Below, one piece after another: positions 1-6,734 of a stretch of 7,135 nucleotides of DNA (the first letter of the stretch is position 1; the number at the start of each line of letters is the position of its first letter). This DNA comes from Gemmatimonadales bacterium UBA2982 (GTDB taxonomy: Bacteria; Gemmatimonadota; Gemmatimonadetes; Longimicrobiales; Gaopeijiaceae): contig DEAM01000025.1 in assembly GCA_002347035.1 (NCBI GenBank), positions 1 through 7,135 of the forward strand, read 5' to 3'. The notes under the pieces were generated by a model, which had not been told where the DNA came from, did no database searches, and saw nothing but the letters and a program-made list of their open reading frames with translations. Made by a program: the position numbers and the translations under genes.

Positions 1-8
1 GCCCTTTC

Positions 9-1196
9 CTACTTCCGATAGTTGATCGTGTACCGAACTCCCGTGGCAAGTTGGGTGGGTGGGTCTCGCCATTTGAAGCGCTTGGCCCATCGATTGTCGC
101 GGCCTTCCACGACATCAGCTACGACTCCACCGATCACAGGCGCGAACTTGAAGCCATGCCCGCTCCCACCACCGGCTACGATGAGCCCTTCCCGGTTTGG
201 ATCCTGGTCGATCAGAAAGTCGCCATCAAACGTATCGCAGTACATGCACACGCGTTGTTCAAGGACAGGTGCCTTTGCTAGTGAAGGCATGGCTTTTTCG
301 AGGAAAGCCCGGAGGGTTTCCAAATGTTCTCGGGCAACAGCACCTCTAGTATCTGGATGGGCGGTCAGCCCTGGCCCGTGGCAGCCAATCTTGACATGCC
401 CATCCGGTAAAGCGGGAAATCCATACCATCCGCTGCTGGAGGTGTCAGCAAACCATGGAGGGAATGGTTTCCCTGTGTGGATTTCAGGCTGGTCGGTGCC
501 CAGATGGACAACGGGCTGCCCAACGGACCACATCCTGTCGGAAAGCCATGGGAGCAGGGACGGTGTCCATGCTCCAGCGCAGACAACTACGGTGTCCGCT
601 GCAAGATTTTCACCACTCTCCTTGAGCAGCACTCCGGTAACTTGTGATTCTTCCTCAGCCAAAGCTTGAGCAGTACCGATTCGAAGATCGACACCCACCT
701 TCTGAGCGAGCGTGAGAAGGTGGGACACGACGAAACCACTCTCGACCCAGCCCGCTCGTGGACTCAGGTATCCATGTGAATACTGACCTTCCTCCCAGGT
801 AGGGAATCGGTTTTGGTTGGGTTTTAGAACTAGCCATTCCGGTTCGTACCCGCGTTCCTGGAGTGCCTGCGCGCTCTCGTACTCGAAGCTGCCGGGTTTT
901 ATTTCTTCACCAGAAAAGACTAGTAGCCCTGTCTCGTGGTATGGTGGGTATGGCCAGTCGGCATTCCAACGGTCCCAGCCTTCCAACGCGGCCTCTGCAA
1001 ATTCGTGATAAAAAAGGTCTGATCCATAATCCATCCGGACCATTTTGCTTACGTCTGTCGAGGAGGCGCTTTTGTGGGGAAGCGGGCCTGGGTCGAGCAG
1101 GGTAACCGCCCATCCCCGTGTACGTAGTTCTAGAGATGTGGCCAGTCCGAAGATTCCGGCACCGACGACGAGTGCGTGCCCAGGAGACGTAGTCAC
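9..1196 (-). CDS. FAD-dependent amine oxidase, monomeric sarcosine oxidase / pipecolate oxidase-like
   Basis: Probable cytoplasmic flavoenzyme oxidising a secondary or cyclic amino acid to an imine with release of H2O2; the substrate is unknown. Numbering is for a 395-residue product from a GTG at 1196. The N-terminal dinucleotide fold has GAGIFG at 12-17 and an acidic residue (D35) ending strand 2. Cys317 in the VCMYCDT segment matches the cysteine that binds FAD covalently in monomeric sarcosine oxidase (MSOX, Cys315). Lys350 in GSGHGFK matches MSOX Lys348, Lys269 in HVKIG matches the oxygen-activating Lys265, and Arg54 matches Arg52. MSOX His45 and Arg49 appear as Thr47 and Lys51, so sarcosine may not be the substrate. 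The reading frame stays open to a TTG at 1286, with another GTG at 1253, but that would add 30 or 19 residues before the flavin fold and the TTG would overlap the divergent gene. No clear Shine-Dalgarno supports any of these starts. Family is secure; substrate and exact start are not. Confidence 0.85.
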   Translation of the reverse strand: MTTSPGHALVVGAGIFGLATSLELRTRGWAVTLLDPGPLPHKSASSTDVSKMVRMDYGSDLFYHEFAEAALEGWDRWNADWPYPPYHETGLLVFSGEEIKPGSFEYESAQALQERGYEPEWLVLKPNQNRFPTWEEGQYSHGYLSPRAGWVESGFVVSHLLTLAQKVGVDLRIGTAQALAEEESQVTGVLLKESGENLAADTVVVCAGAWTPSLLPWLSDRMWSVGQPVVHLGTDQPEIHTGKPFPPWFADTSSSGWYGFPALPDGHVKIGCHGPGLTAHPDTRGAVAREHLETLRAFLEKAMPSLAKAPVLEQRVCMYCDTFDGDFLIDQDPNREGLIVAGGGSGHGFKFAPVIGGVVADVVEGRDNRWAKRFKWRDPPTQLATGVRYTINYRK

Positions 1197-1270
1197 GGAG
1201 GCGTAGATCGAAAGTCTTGAATAGAATGCCGAGTCTATCTGTTCGCCCGGCACTGTAACTCTGTCGGTAT

Positions 1271-1275
1271 AGGGG
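1271..1275 (+). promoter_or_regulatory. Ribosome binding site of the cyclodeaminase-family gene
   Basis: AGGGG lies five bases before the ATG at 1281. It is the clearest Shine-Dalgarno-like site in the window and fixes that start. It sits in the 84-bp gap between the two divergent genes, assuming the oxidase starts at 1196. Confidence 0.5.
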
Positions 1276-1280
1276 CGCTC

Positions 1281-2249
1281 ATGCAACTAAGGATTCTTTC
1301 TGGCGACGACGTTCGAAAAGCAGTCGATATGCCGGCTGCAATCGGTGCAATGGAGACAGCTTTCGCGGCTCTTTCGTCAGGGGAGGCGACTGTGCCTGTG
1401 CGACTCAGCCTTGAGACTGAGCATGGGGCCACCCTTTTTATGCCTGCCCATTTAAGGAAAGAAGGGTTAGCTGGGGTTAAGGTCGCATCCGTAAATCCGG
1501 GGAACACCAAGTTGAAACTGCCGGTGATCCAGGCAGTGGTCCTAGCCTTAGATCCTGTGACTGGCAGTGTCCTGGCGCTTATGGATGGTACTTGGTTAAC
1601 AGCACTCAGGACGGGTGCAGTCGGTGGTTTGGCTGCAAAACTACTCGCTCGTGAAGATGCGTCGGTTGTTGCGTTGTTTGGGGCTGGAATCCAGGCAAGA
1701 ACTCAACTAGAGGCGGTCCGATGTGTACGACCTGTGACAGAGGTCAGGATCGTCTCTAAATCTGGGACTTCTGCGGACCAGTTGGTGAAAGAGCTAGTGG
1801 GAGTTCAGGCTACCAGGTTCGACGATCCAGGCCAGGCGATCAACGGAGCTGATATAGTGATCGCTTCGACAAGCAGCAGTACACCCGTGTTTGATGGGTC
1901 GCAGATCGCTCCGGGGACACACGTTACCGGGGTGGGGTCCTTCACGCCTAAAATGAGAGAGGTCGATACCGCACTCGTCTCGAGAGCCCGCATCATTGTA
2001 GACCAGAGGGAGGCCGTGCTTGAGGAAGCGGGTGACATAATTGGTCCCATTACCGACCGTGACCTCGATGAATCTGCTATATCGGCCGAGATTGGTGAGG
2101 TAGTACTGGGTTCGGCTCAGGGTAGGACTTCAGCAGAGGAAATTACGTTTTTCAAGTCGGTGGGGAACGCGGTTCAGGACGTGACAGTGGCGGCATTGGT
2201 GCTTGAGCAAGCTGAAATGGCTGGACTGGGTATGACTGTCGGACTATAA
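1281..2249 (+). CDS. Ornithine cyclodeaminase / mu-crystallin family protein
   Basis: A 322-residue NAD(P)-binding enzyme of normal family length, probably cytoplasmic. The family includes ornithine cyclodeaminase, archaeal alanine dehydrogenase, pyrroline-2-carboxylate / ketimine reductases and mu-crystallin. Arg41, Lys67 (in GVKVAS) and Arg110 (in TALRTGAVGG) sit where ornithine cyclodeaminase has its substrate carboxylate and catalytic residues (Arg45, Lys69, Arg112 in the Pseudomonas putida enzyme, from memory). The Rossmann motif GAGIQA is at 134-139, and the C-terminal family signature FKSVGNAVQD is at 291-300. The loop around 217-229 (GVGSFTPKMREVD) has Phe221 where I align the cyclodeaminase Asp228, so true ornithine cyclodeaminase activity is doubtful and an imine reductase or amino acid dehydrogenase is more likely. 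It diverges from the amine oxidase at 9-1196, whose imine product is a plausible substrate type. The start is supported by AGGGG five bases upstream; the stop is TAA. Confidence 0.88.
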   Translation: MQLRILSGDDVRKAVDMPAAIGAMETAFAALSSGEATVPVRLSLETEHGATLFMPAHLRKEGLAGVKVASVNPGNTKLKLPVIQAVVLALDPVTGSVLALMDGTWLTALRTGAVGGLAAKLLAREDASVVALFGAGIQARTQLEAVRCVRPVTEVRIVSKSGTSADQLVKELVGVQATRFDDPGQAINGADIVIASTSSSTPVFDGSQIAPGTHVTGVGSFTPKMREVDTALVSRARIIVDQREAVLEEAGDIIGPITDRDLDESAISAEIGEVVLGSAQGRTSAEEITFFKSVGNAVQDVTVAALVLEQAEMAGLGMTVGL

Positions 2250-2273
2250 AACAAGGCTCAGACTTCGCTCAGC
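2250..2273. other. 24-bp gap between convergent genes, no clear terminator
   Basis: The stop codons of the cyclodeaminase-family gene and the DUF2723 gene face each other across this gap. It contains GCTCAG twice in direct orientation (2256-2261 and 2267-2272). I see no strong GC-rich inverted repeat with a T run on either strand, so no intrinsic terminator is called. Confidence 0.5.
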
Positions 2274-4610
2274 TTACACTCCAAGTAGTGACCAGGCCTC
2301 CGCTCGTTCCTGGTACTGTTCCAATGCGGGTTCATCCTCGGCCTGCATAGCGGCTTGGGTAAGTGCGAGGTATGCCCATGCGTAGTAACTGGGGATGCCG
2401 ATAGTGGCGATGTCCGGCCAGTGCGACCACTCGTCTGGGATACCAGTGCGGTGGATGAAGACTTCATCGAGCAGTTGCTGGGTTCTGGGGACGTCTGTCC
2501 ATCCGCCGATAACAGCCGAATAAGCTGACGGGTCCATTCGCACGATTCCCAGATCCTCAACTTCCTCGAGAGGGCCATTGTTGAGCCGGAAAGCCAAGCC
2601 CTGCCTGTATAGGTAGGGTTGTAGGCCCAAGGACGTGGCTGCGTTACCACTAGACGCAAAATAGATAGGCCGCTCATCGATGGATTCGTTAATGAGGTTC
2701 AACGCAAACTGCTCCCATGGGGAGAGGAAACGCCCACCTGCGATAGTGGCAACCACATTTCCGATAGGAAGACGTACGTCTTCGTCTACAGGTGCATATC
2801 GAAGAGCGATCTCCTGGATTTCCTCATTGGTAAATGGAATAACCGATTTGCTGGGGATCTCTATCGATCTGTCTATGATGAGTGGGAACTTGTCACCGGC
2901 CTCAATGGCAGCTGAGACGTAGGCCGCTTCGGTGTTTTCTGCTGTATAAGGTCTCTGGCATTGGATACGCGATGGATCGATCGACGGATCCACACCCTGA
3001 GGGCACGGGCTTGTCAGGTCCTTGAGTTGGGTCGCGTACCAGTCAGTGTTGAGATATGACGTCACGATCACTGTGACGTCTCGCCTGATCCCTTCGACTT
3101 CCTGCAGGTACCAAAGGGGAAAAGTGTCGTTATCCCCGTTAGTGAATAACACAGCGTACGGCTCCACACTCATTAGGAGGTTATGAGCCCAGTCGCGCGC
3201 AGCGTAGTCATTTGCACGGCTAGCCCAACCCCAGTTAAGGAAGAGTGGAAGGACTGCCAAACCGAGTATAGGGCTTGCCCGGCGGAGCGAGGTTTTTAGT
3301 TCGAAAGCAGCTTCACGCCAGAGGGTTACGATACCCATCCCTACCCAGAGCCCCCAGAGTGAGAAGCTCACTATGAAGAAATAGTCTCGCTCCCTCACCT
3401 CGTGAAGGCTTCTGTCCTCGATGGGAGCCCGCATCGAATATCCGTAGCGGAAGTTCAGGTAATAGACCAGCGCAACGGAGACGAGTGCGAATAGAGTGAA
3501 AAGATAAGCGAAGCTGGCGCGGTCACGCCGAGCATGCTCGATCGCTCCCCAAACACCTAATCCTGTAAAAAGCATGGTGAACGGGAGTCGCCAAAATGCA
3601 AAGAGGGTGTTGGTGCCCTCAATGCTTCGCGCCCACTGCCAATCGAAGTACTGCAGGTAATTCTGCAACTGCGCAAAGAGCGGAGCCTGAGATTCTCGTT
3701 CCAGTCCTAACCAAGGTGGCTTGTCATATTGCGTCCGGTTTAGGGCTTCTGCGAGCGCCTCACAGCCTGCTCGACCGTAGGTTACTACTGCTCCAAGGGC
3801 AGAACTGATATCGGGGCAGGTCGGTGCTGCCTCGTTTATTATGGGCCCTAGTCCAGCCCGGATGGGCAAGAAGAGGTGGATTGAAAGTCCGAGAATCAGG
3901 GCTGCGGCACCGCCCAGATAAAGTCTCCAGTTGAGCAGCGCCTGGGGATGTACATACAAGACGAAGAGCGCAATTGCAGGTGCGGCCAGAAAGGCCATGA
4001 GGTGGTTGCCTACGCTCAAGGCAAGGATAAACACCATTAAGACGAGCAAATGATCGTCCTTGCCCTTACCCAAATTTTCCTGCCACCTCACAGCAAGCCA
4101 TGTAAGTAGTGCGATGGTCAGCAGAGAGACCGTGTAGACCTTCTCATTAACATTAGACTGGTTCCACACTGTGAAAGCAGTCGCACTTACCAACACTGCT
4201 GCAGCAGCGCCGATCAAGCGGAAATAATGCTCCCTGGAGAAGTACCTGAGGATGTGGTGCACAACCAAGAACCAGAGTGCATGTGCCGATGCACTCATGA
4301 CGGCGCTGAAAAGATTAATCCTTATCGCGACAGATAGTTGAAGTGGCGATAGCAGCACCGACCAGGCACGGGCTAGTACGACGAAGAGGGGATTACCGGG
4401 CGGGTGCGGGATGCCCATAATGTGCCCCGTCGCGATGTACTCGCTCGTGTCCCAGAACGCAGTGGTGCGTGCGAGTGTTATGGCGTACAGGATGAATACG
4501 AGCAATCCTGCTATAGCCGCTTCCTTGTATGGAGGCCGGAGGTCGTCTAGTTCCTCGATATGAGGATCTGGCGAGGCATTTGTAGTGTCATTCACGGCTT
4601 TGTTTGTCAT
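2274..4610 (-). CDS. DUF2723 polytopic membrane protein, probable GT-C type glycosyltransferase
   Basis: A 778-residue inner-membrane protein. DUF2723 proteins are related to protein O-mannosyltransferases and other lipid-sugar-dependent GT-C enzymes, and the human member TMEM260 is an O-mannosyltransferase; transfer of a sugar to an extracytoplasmic acceptor is inferred here. After a polar N-terminus of about 30 residues come hydrophobic segments near 31-49, 75-90, 100-120, 131-149, 158-175, 187-220, 228-250, 343-357, 366-386, 408-430 and 447-461. The first external loop carries the family signature FWDTSEYIATGHIMGIPHPP (52-71), with Asp54 and Glu57 as candidate catalytic or metal-binding acids. 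VRERDYFF at 405-412 and NGDNDTFPLWYLQEVEGI at 491-508 are typical of long bacterial members. Residues from about 465 on form a soluble domain, ending in a short helical, TPR-like tail (about 740-775). It lies 82 bp downstream of hyuA in the same direction and could be co-transcribed. No good Shine-Dalgarno is seen before the ATG; the next internal Met is far inside (65), so this start is favoured. Confidence 0.85.
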   Translation of the reverse strand: MTNKAVNDTTNASPDPHIEELDDLRPPYKEAAIAGLLVFILYAITLARTTAFWDTSEYIATGHIMGIPHPPGNPLFVVLARAWSVLLSPLQLSVAIRINLFSAVMSASAHALWFLVVHHILRYFSREHYFRLIGAAAAVLVSATAFTVWNQSNVNEKVYTVSLLTIALLTWLAVRWQENLGKGKDDHLLVLMVFILALSVGNHLMAFLAAPAIALFVLYVHPQALLNWRLYLGGAAALILGLSIHLFLPIRAGLGPIINEAAPTCPDISSALGAVVTYGRAGCEALAEALNRTQYDKPPWLGLERESQAPLFAQLQNYLQYFDWQWARSIEGTNTLFAFWRLPFTMLFTGLGVWGAIEHARRDRASFAYLFTLFALVSVALVYYLNFRYGYSMRAPIEDRSLHEVRERDYFFIVSFSLWGLWVGMGIVTLWREAAFELKTSLRRASPILGLAVLPLFLNWGWASRANDYAARDWAHNLLMSVEPYAVLFTNGDNDTFPLWYLQEVEGIRRDVTVIVTSYLNTDWYATQLKDLTSPCPQGVDPSIDPSRIQCQRPYTAENTEAAYVSAAIEAGDKFPLIIDRSIEIPSKSVIPFTNEEIQEIALRYAPVDEDVRLPIGNVVATIAGGRFLSPWEQFALNLINESIDERPIYFASSGNAATSLGLQPYLYRQGLAFRLNNGPLEEVEDLGIVRMDPSAYSAVIGGWTDVPRTQQLLDEVFIHRTGIPDEWSHWPDIATIGIPSYYAWAYLALTQAAMQAEDEPALEQYQERAEAWSLLGV

Positions 4611-4692
4611 CTGCTTGTGGGGTGTTTAGGCCGTGTTAGAGCATCGAGATAAGTCGGTAAGATAACTTCAAGCCTCCAGCGCGCAGCGACTT
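4611..4692. other. 82-bp gap between hyuA and the DUF2723 gene
   Basis: The gap separates two genes on the minus strand. No strong promoter or ribosome binding site is evident. It is more A/T-rich around 4648-4672, where several TTATCT / GATAAG-like words occur, which could hold a weak promoter for the downstream DUF2723 gene, but no -35/-10 pair with proper spacing was found. Confidence 0.4.
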
Positions 4693-4705
4693 TCAATCCG
4701 TCGCT
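4685..4705 (-). repeat. Short inverted repeat over the hyuA stop codon
   Basis: AGCGAC at 4685-4690 and GTCGCT at 4700-4705 form a perfect six-base inverted repeat with a nine-base loop that contains the hyuA TGA stop. No T run follows on the minus strand, so it is not a standard intrinsic terminator. It could slow decay or partly attenuate read-through into the DUF2723 gene, or be chance. Confidence 0.3.
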
Positions 4706-6699
4706 AGCAAGTGCAGGCAGCCCCATTGATCAACTTGAACGTAAAACTCAGGTGGTACCCATGTCGTTGAGCTGTATTCCTGAATGATAGCCGGGCCTCT
4801 GAGTTCGTGACCCGCCAGGAGGTCCTCTCGTCGCACACTTTCGACCTGAACCAAATCTCCTGATATAAACGTATCGGTGGAAGTACTTGGCGGAGGACCT
4901 GATGCTGCGTCTAGCGAGACGGGAGTAAAATCAGGTGATGGCGCGCTGACCGTGACTCTGAGGGTCACCGCTTCTACAGGGGTTTCTGGTCGCTCGTAAC
5001 CGTAGCGTTCGAAGTGTGATCTGTGAAATCGACTGATCCAATCCTGAGCGGGGACAGTGAGTTCGAAACTTTGTCCTTGGTAGCGTGCATCCACCCAAAA
5101 CTCTGCTGTAAGCATACTGGGGTCAGATCCCTCTGCGAGCATAGCCTCTCTGGCATCTCCCTCAAGATCTTCTAGCTCGCTAACTAAGATCTGCTCGAAT
5201 CCTGAGGTAGCGCTGCTGACCAGGACCGTCCGTGAGCGTTCTGTGGTCACAGCTGAGGCCAGCATGCCATAGGCAGAAAGCAAGCCGGGATCAGGAGGTA
5301 TGATAGCCCGCGAAGCCCCTAACCTGTTAAGTAGTTCAGCGACATGGAGACCGCCTGCTCCTCCGAAAGCTACAAGTGCAAAATCTAGCGGATCGAATCC
5401 ACGCTCGACTGAGATGACTCGGAGAGCTCGCTCCATGGCTGTATTTGCGACTGCGAGTACTCCCTCGGCTGCTTCTGAAATGGTCGAGCCAAGTTCGTCG
5501 GCGAGCTGTTGCAGCGGCTCTCGAATCGAATCTCGATCTAGCGCGCTATCACCTACGGGGAATGCATTATGAGGAAGCCGGCCTAGCCATACGTGAGCGT
5601 CAGTAACGGTGACTGCAGTTCCGCCCAGTCCGTAACAGATAGGACCAGGATCAGCACCAGCACTTTCAGGGCCAACGCGGAGCGCACCGCCTGGATCCAT
5701 TCTTGCGATTGAGCCACCACCTGCGCCTACCGTGTGGATATCAATAACAGGAATCGCAACTGGTTGACCGGCAATTTCGAACTCTCGTGTCCTTAGGGGC
5801 TGACCTGGGCAAAGGGACACATCAGTTGAGGTTCCTCCCATATCAAATGAGATAACGGATTCTTGTCCGGCTCTCCGTGCCCATGTGAGCGCTCCCACAA
5901 CTCCGCCAGCGGGGCCTGAAAGCACAGTTCGAACTGGCTCACGTCGCGCCCGAGCGACTGGGAGTGCTCCTCCATTAGACCCCATGATCGTTACTCGGGA
6001 GGCTCCGGATTCATCGAATAGCCTTCCGAGGTAGTGATCCATCAAAGGTGCTACGTACGCGTTCACGACGGCAGTGGAAGTTCGTTCATACTCCCGAAAC
6101 TCCGGCACGAGCACGCTAGAAACTGACAGTGGTATACCAAGAGCTTCGACGGCCTTGGCGAGCGAGCGTTCGTGTGCGTCGTTTGCGTATGCGTGCAGAA
6201 GGGAGATTGCGATCGAGTCTACACCTAGCTCGCTCAGGGCTTTTGGCAACCCTTCCACCTGCTGCTGGTCTAGTGGTTCAATCTCATCACCAGTCGGCCC
6301 GATTCTCCCGGTAACACCAAGCCGATCCGTACGCTGAACGAGTGGAGGAGGCCTATGTCCTACGAGGGCATACAGTTGTGGTCGATTCTGTCTACCAATC
6401 TCGATAATATCTTCGAAGCCCTCGTTGGTGATGAGCGCTACCCGAGCCCCCTGCCGCTCGAGAAGAGCATTTGTAGCCACCGTTGATCCGTGCAAAAGTG
6501 CGAAGTCGATTCCAGGATCAAGGATCTGCCGGATGCCATCGAGCACGGCCTGAGACGGGTCTTCTTTTGTAGACGGCAGCTTGAGGGTGGCAATCACTCC
6601 TTCAGCAAGAAGAACTAGATCTGTGAACGTCCCGCCTGTGTCTACGGCGAGGACTGGCGTTGACGGTCCGGTTGGGCCTTGGGACATTGGAGCGCTCAT
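4693..6699 (-). CDS. hyuA: Hydantoinase A / 5-oxoprolinase family subunit (HyuA-like)
   Basis: A 668-residue cytoplasmic protein, close to the usual 680-700 residues of HyuA. The family is the ATP-binding subunit of ATP-dependent hydantoinases (N-methylhydantoinase), 5-oxoprolinase and the acetone carboxylase beta subunit; which ring or substrate this one acts on is not shown. Actin-like phosphate-binding motifs are intact: VDTGGTFTD at 19-27, GSTVATNALLER at 71-82, SGPAGG at 261-266, FDMGGTSTDVS at 285-295, VGAGGGS at 324-330 and AFGGAGGLHVAELLNRLG at 444-461. The C-terminal domain has RYQGQSFEL at 539-547 and GPAIIQEYSSTTWVPP at 635-650. HyuA normally works with HyuB, often encoded next to it, but downstream is a DUF2723 membrane protein and upstream is divergent trpE, so the partner must be elsewhere or absent. 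The ATG at 6699 has no clear Shine-Dalgarno; a second ATG at 6687 (Met5) is an equally possible start and loses nothing conserved. Confidence 0.9.
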   Translation of the reverse strand: MSAPMSQGPTGPSTPVLAVDTGGTFTDLVLLAEGVIATLKLPSTKEDPSQAVLDGIRQILDPGIDFALLHGSTVATNALLERQGARVALITNEGFEDIIEIGRQNRPQLYALVGHRPPPLVQRTDRLGVTGRIGPTGDEIEPLDQQQVEGLPKALSELGVDSIAISLLHAYANDAHERSLAKAVEALGIPLSVSSVLVPEFREYERTSTAVVNAYVAPLMDHYLGRLFDESGASRVTIMGSNGGALPVARARREPVRTVLSGPAGGVVGALTWARRAGQESVISFDMGGTSTDVSLCPGQPLRTREFEIAGQPVAIPVIDIHTVGAGGGSIARMDPGGALRVGPESAGADPGPICYGLGGTAVTVTDAHVWLGRLPHNAFPVGDSALDRDSIREPLQQLADELGSTISEAAEGVLAVANTAMERALRVISVERGFDPLDFALVAFGGAGGLHVAELLNRLGASRAIIPPDPGLLSAYGMLASAVTTERSRTVLVSSATSGFEQILVSELEDLEGDAREAMLAEGSDPSMLTAEFWVDARYQGQSFELTVPAQDWISRFHRSHFERYGYERPETPVEAVTLRVTVSAPSPDFTPVSLDAASGPPPSTSTDTFISGDLVQVESVRREDLLAGHELRGPAIIQEYSSTTWVPPEFYVQVDQWGCLHLLATD

Positions 6700-6734
6700 C
6701 GTTGCAGGCCGAATACCACGTTCCCGAAGTTGCT
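6700..6734. other. 35-bp gap between divergent hyuA and trpE
   Basis: This is too short for two separate full promoters, so at least one must lie inside the opposing coding region. For trpE, a TTGACG at 6660-6665 inside hyuA resembles a -35 box, but the -10 seventeen bases downstream (GACATT) is poor. A GAAG at 6726-6729 may serve as a weak ribosome binding site for the trpE ATG. There is no space for a tryptophan leader peptide and attenuator within the gap. Confidence 0.4.

Noticed and set aside
22..669. Long open frame on the plus strand opposite the amine oxidase
   Set aside because: It is antisense to a gene with clear family motifs and its translation is rich in Ser, Pro and Arg without any recognisable domain.
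1222..1227. TAGAAT on the plus strand as a -10 box for the cyclodeaminase-family gene
   Set aside because: It matches TATAAT at five of six bases and lies about 50 bases before the ATG, but no recognisable -35 box is found at 16-18 bp upstream, so it is not called as a promoter.
2253..2276. Bidirectional terminator between the convergent genes
   Set aside because: The repeated GCTCAG words are direct, not inverted, repeats; no stable stem followed by a T run was found.
5300..5572. Plus-strand small open frame inside hyuA
   Set aside because: Translation is Ser/Ala/Arg-rich and antisense to conserved HyuA motifs; a shadow frame.
6660..6688. Promoter for trpE inside hyuA (TTGACG with GACATT after 17 bp)
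   Set aside because: The -35 is good but the -10 matches only three of six bases; this level of match is common by chance.
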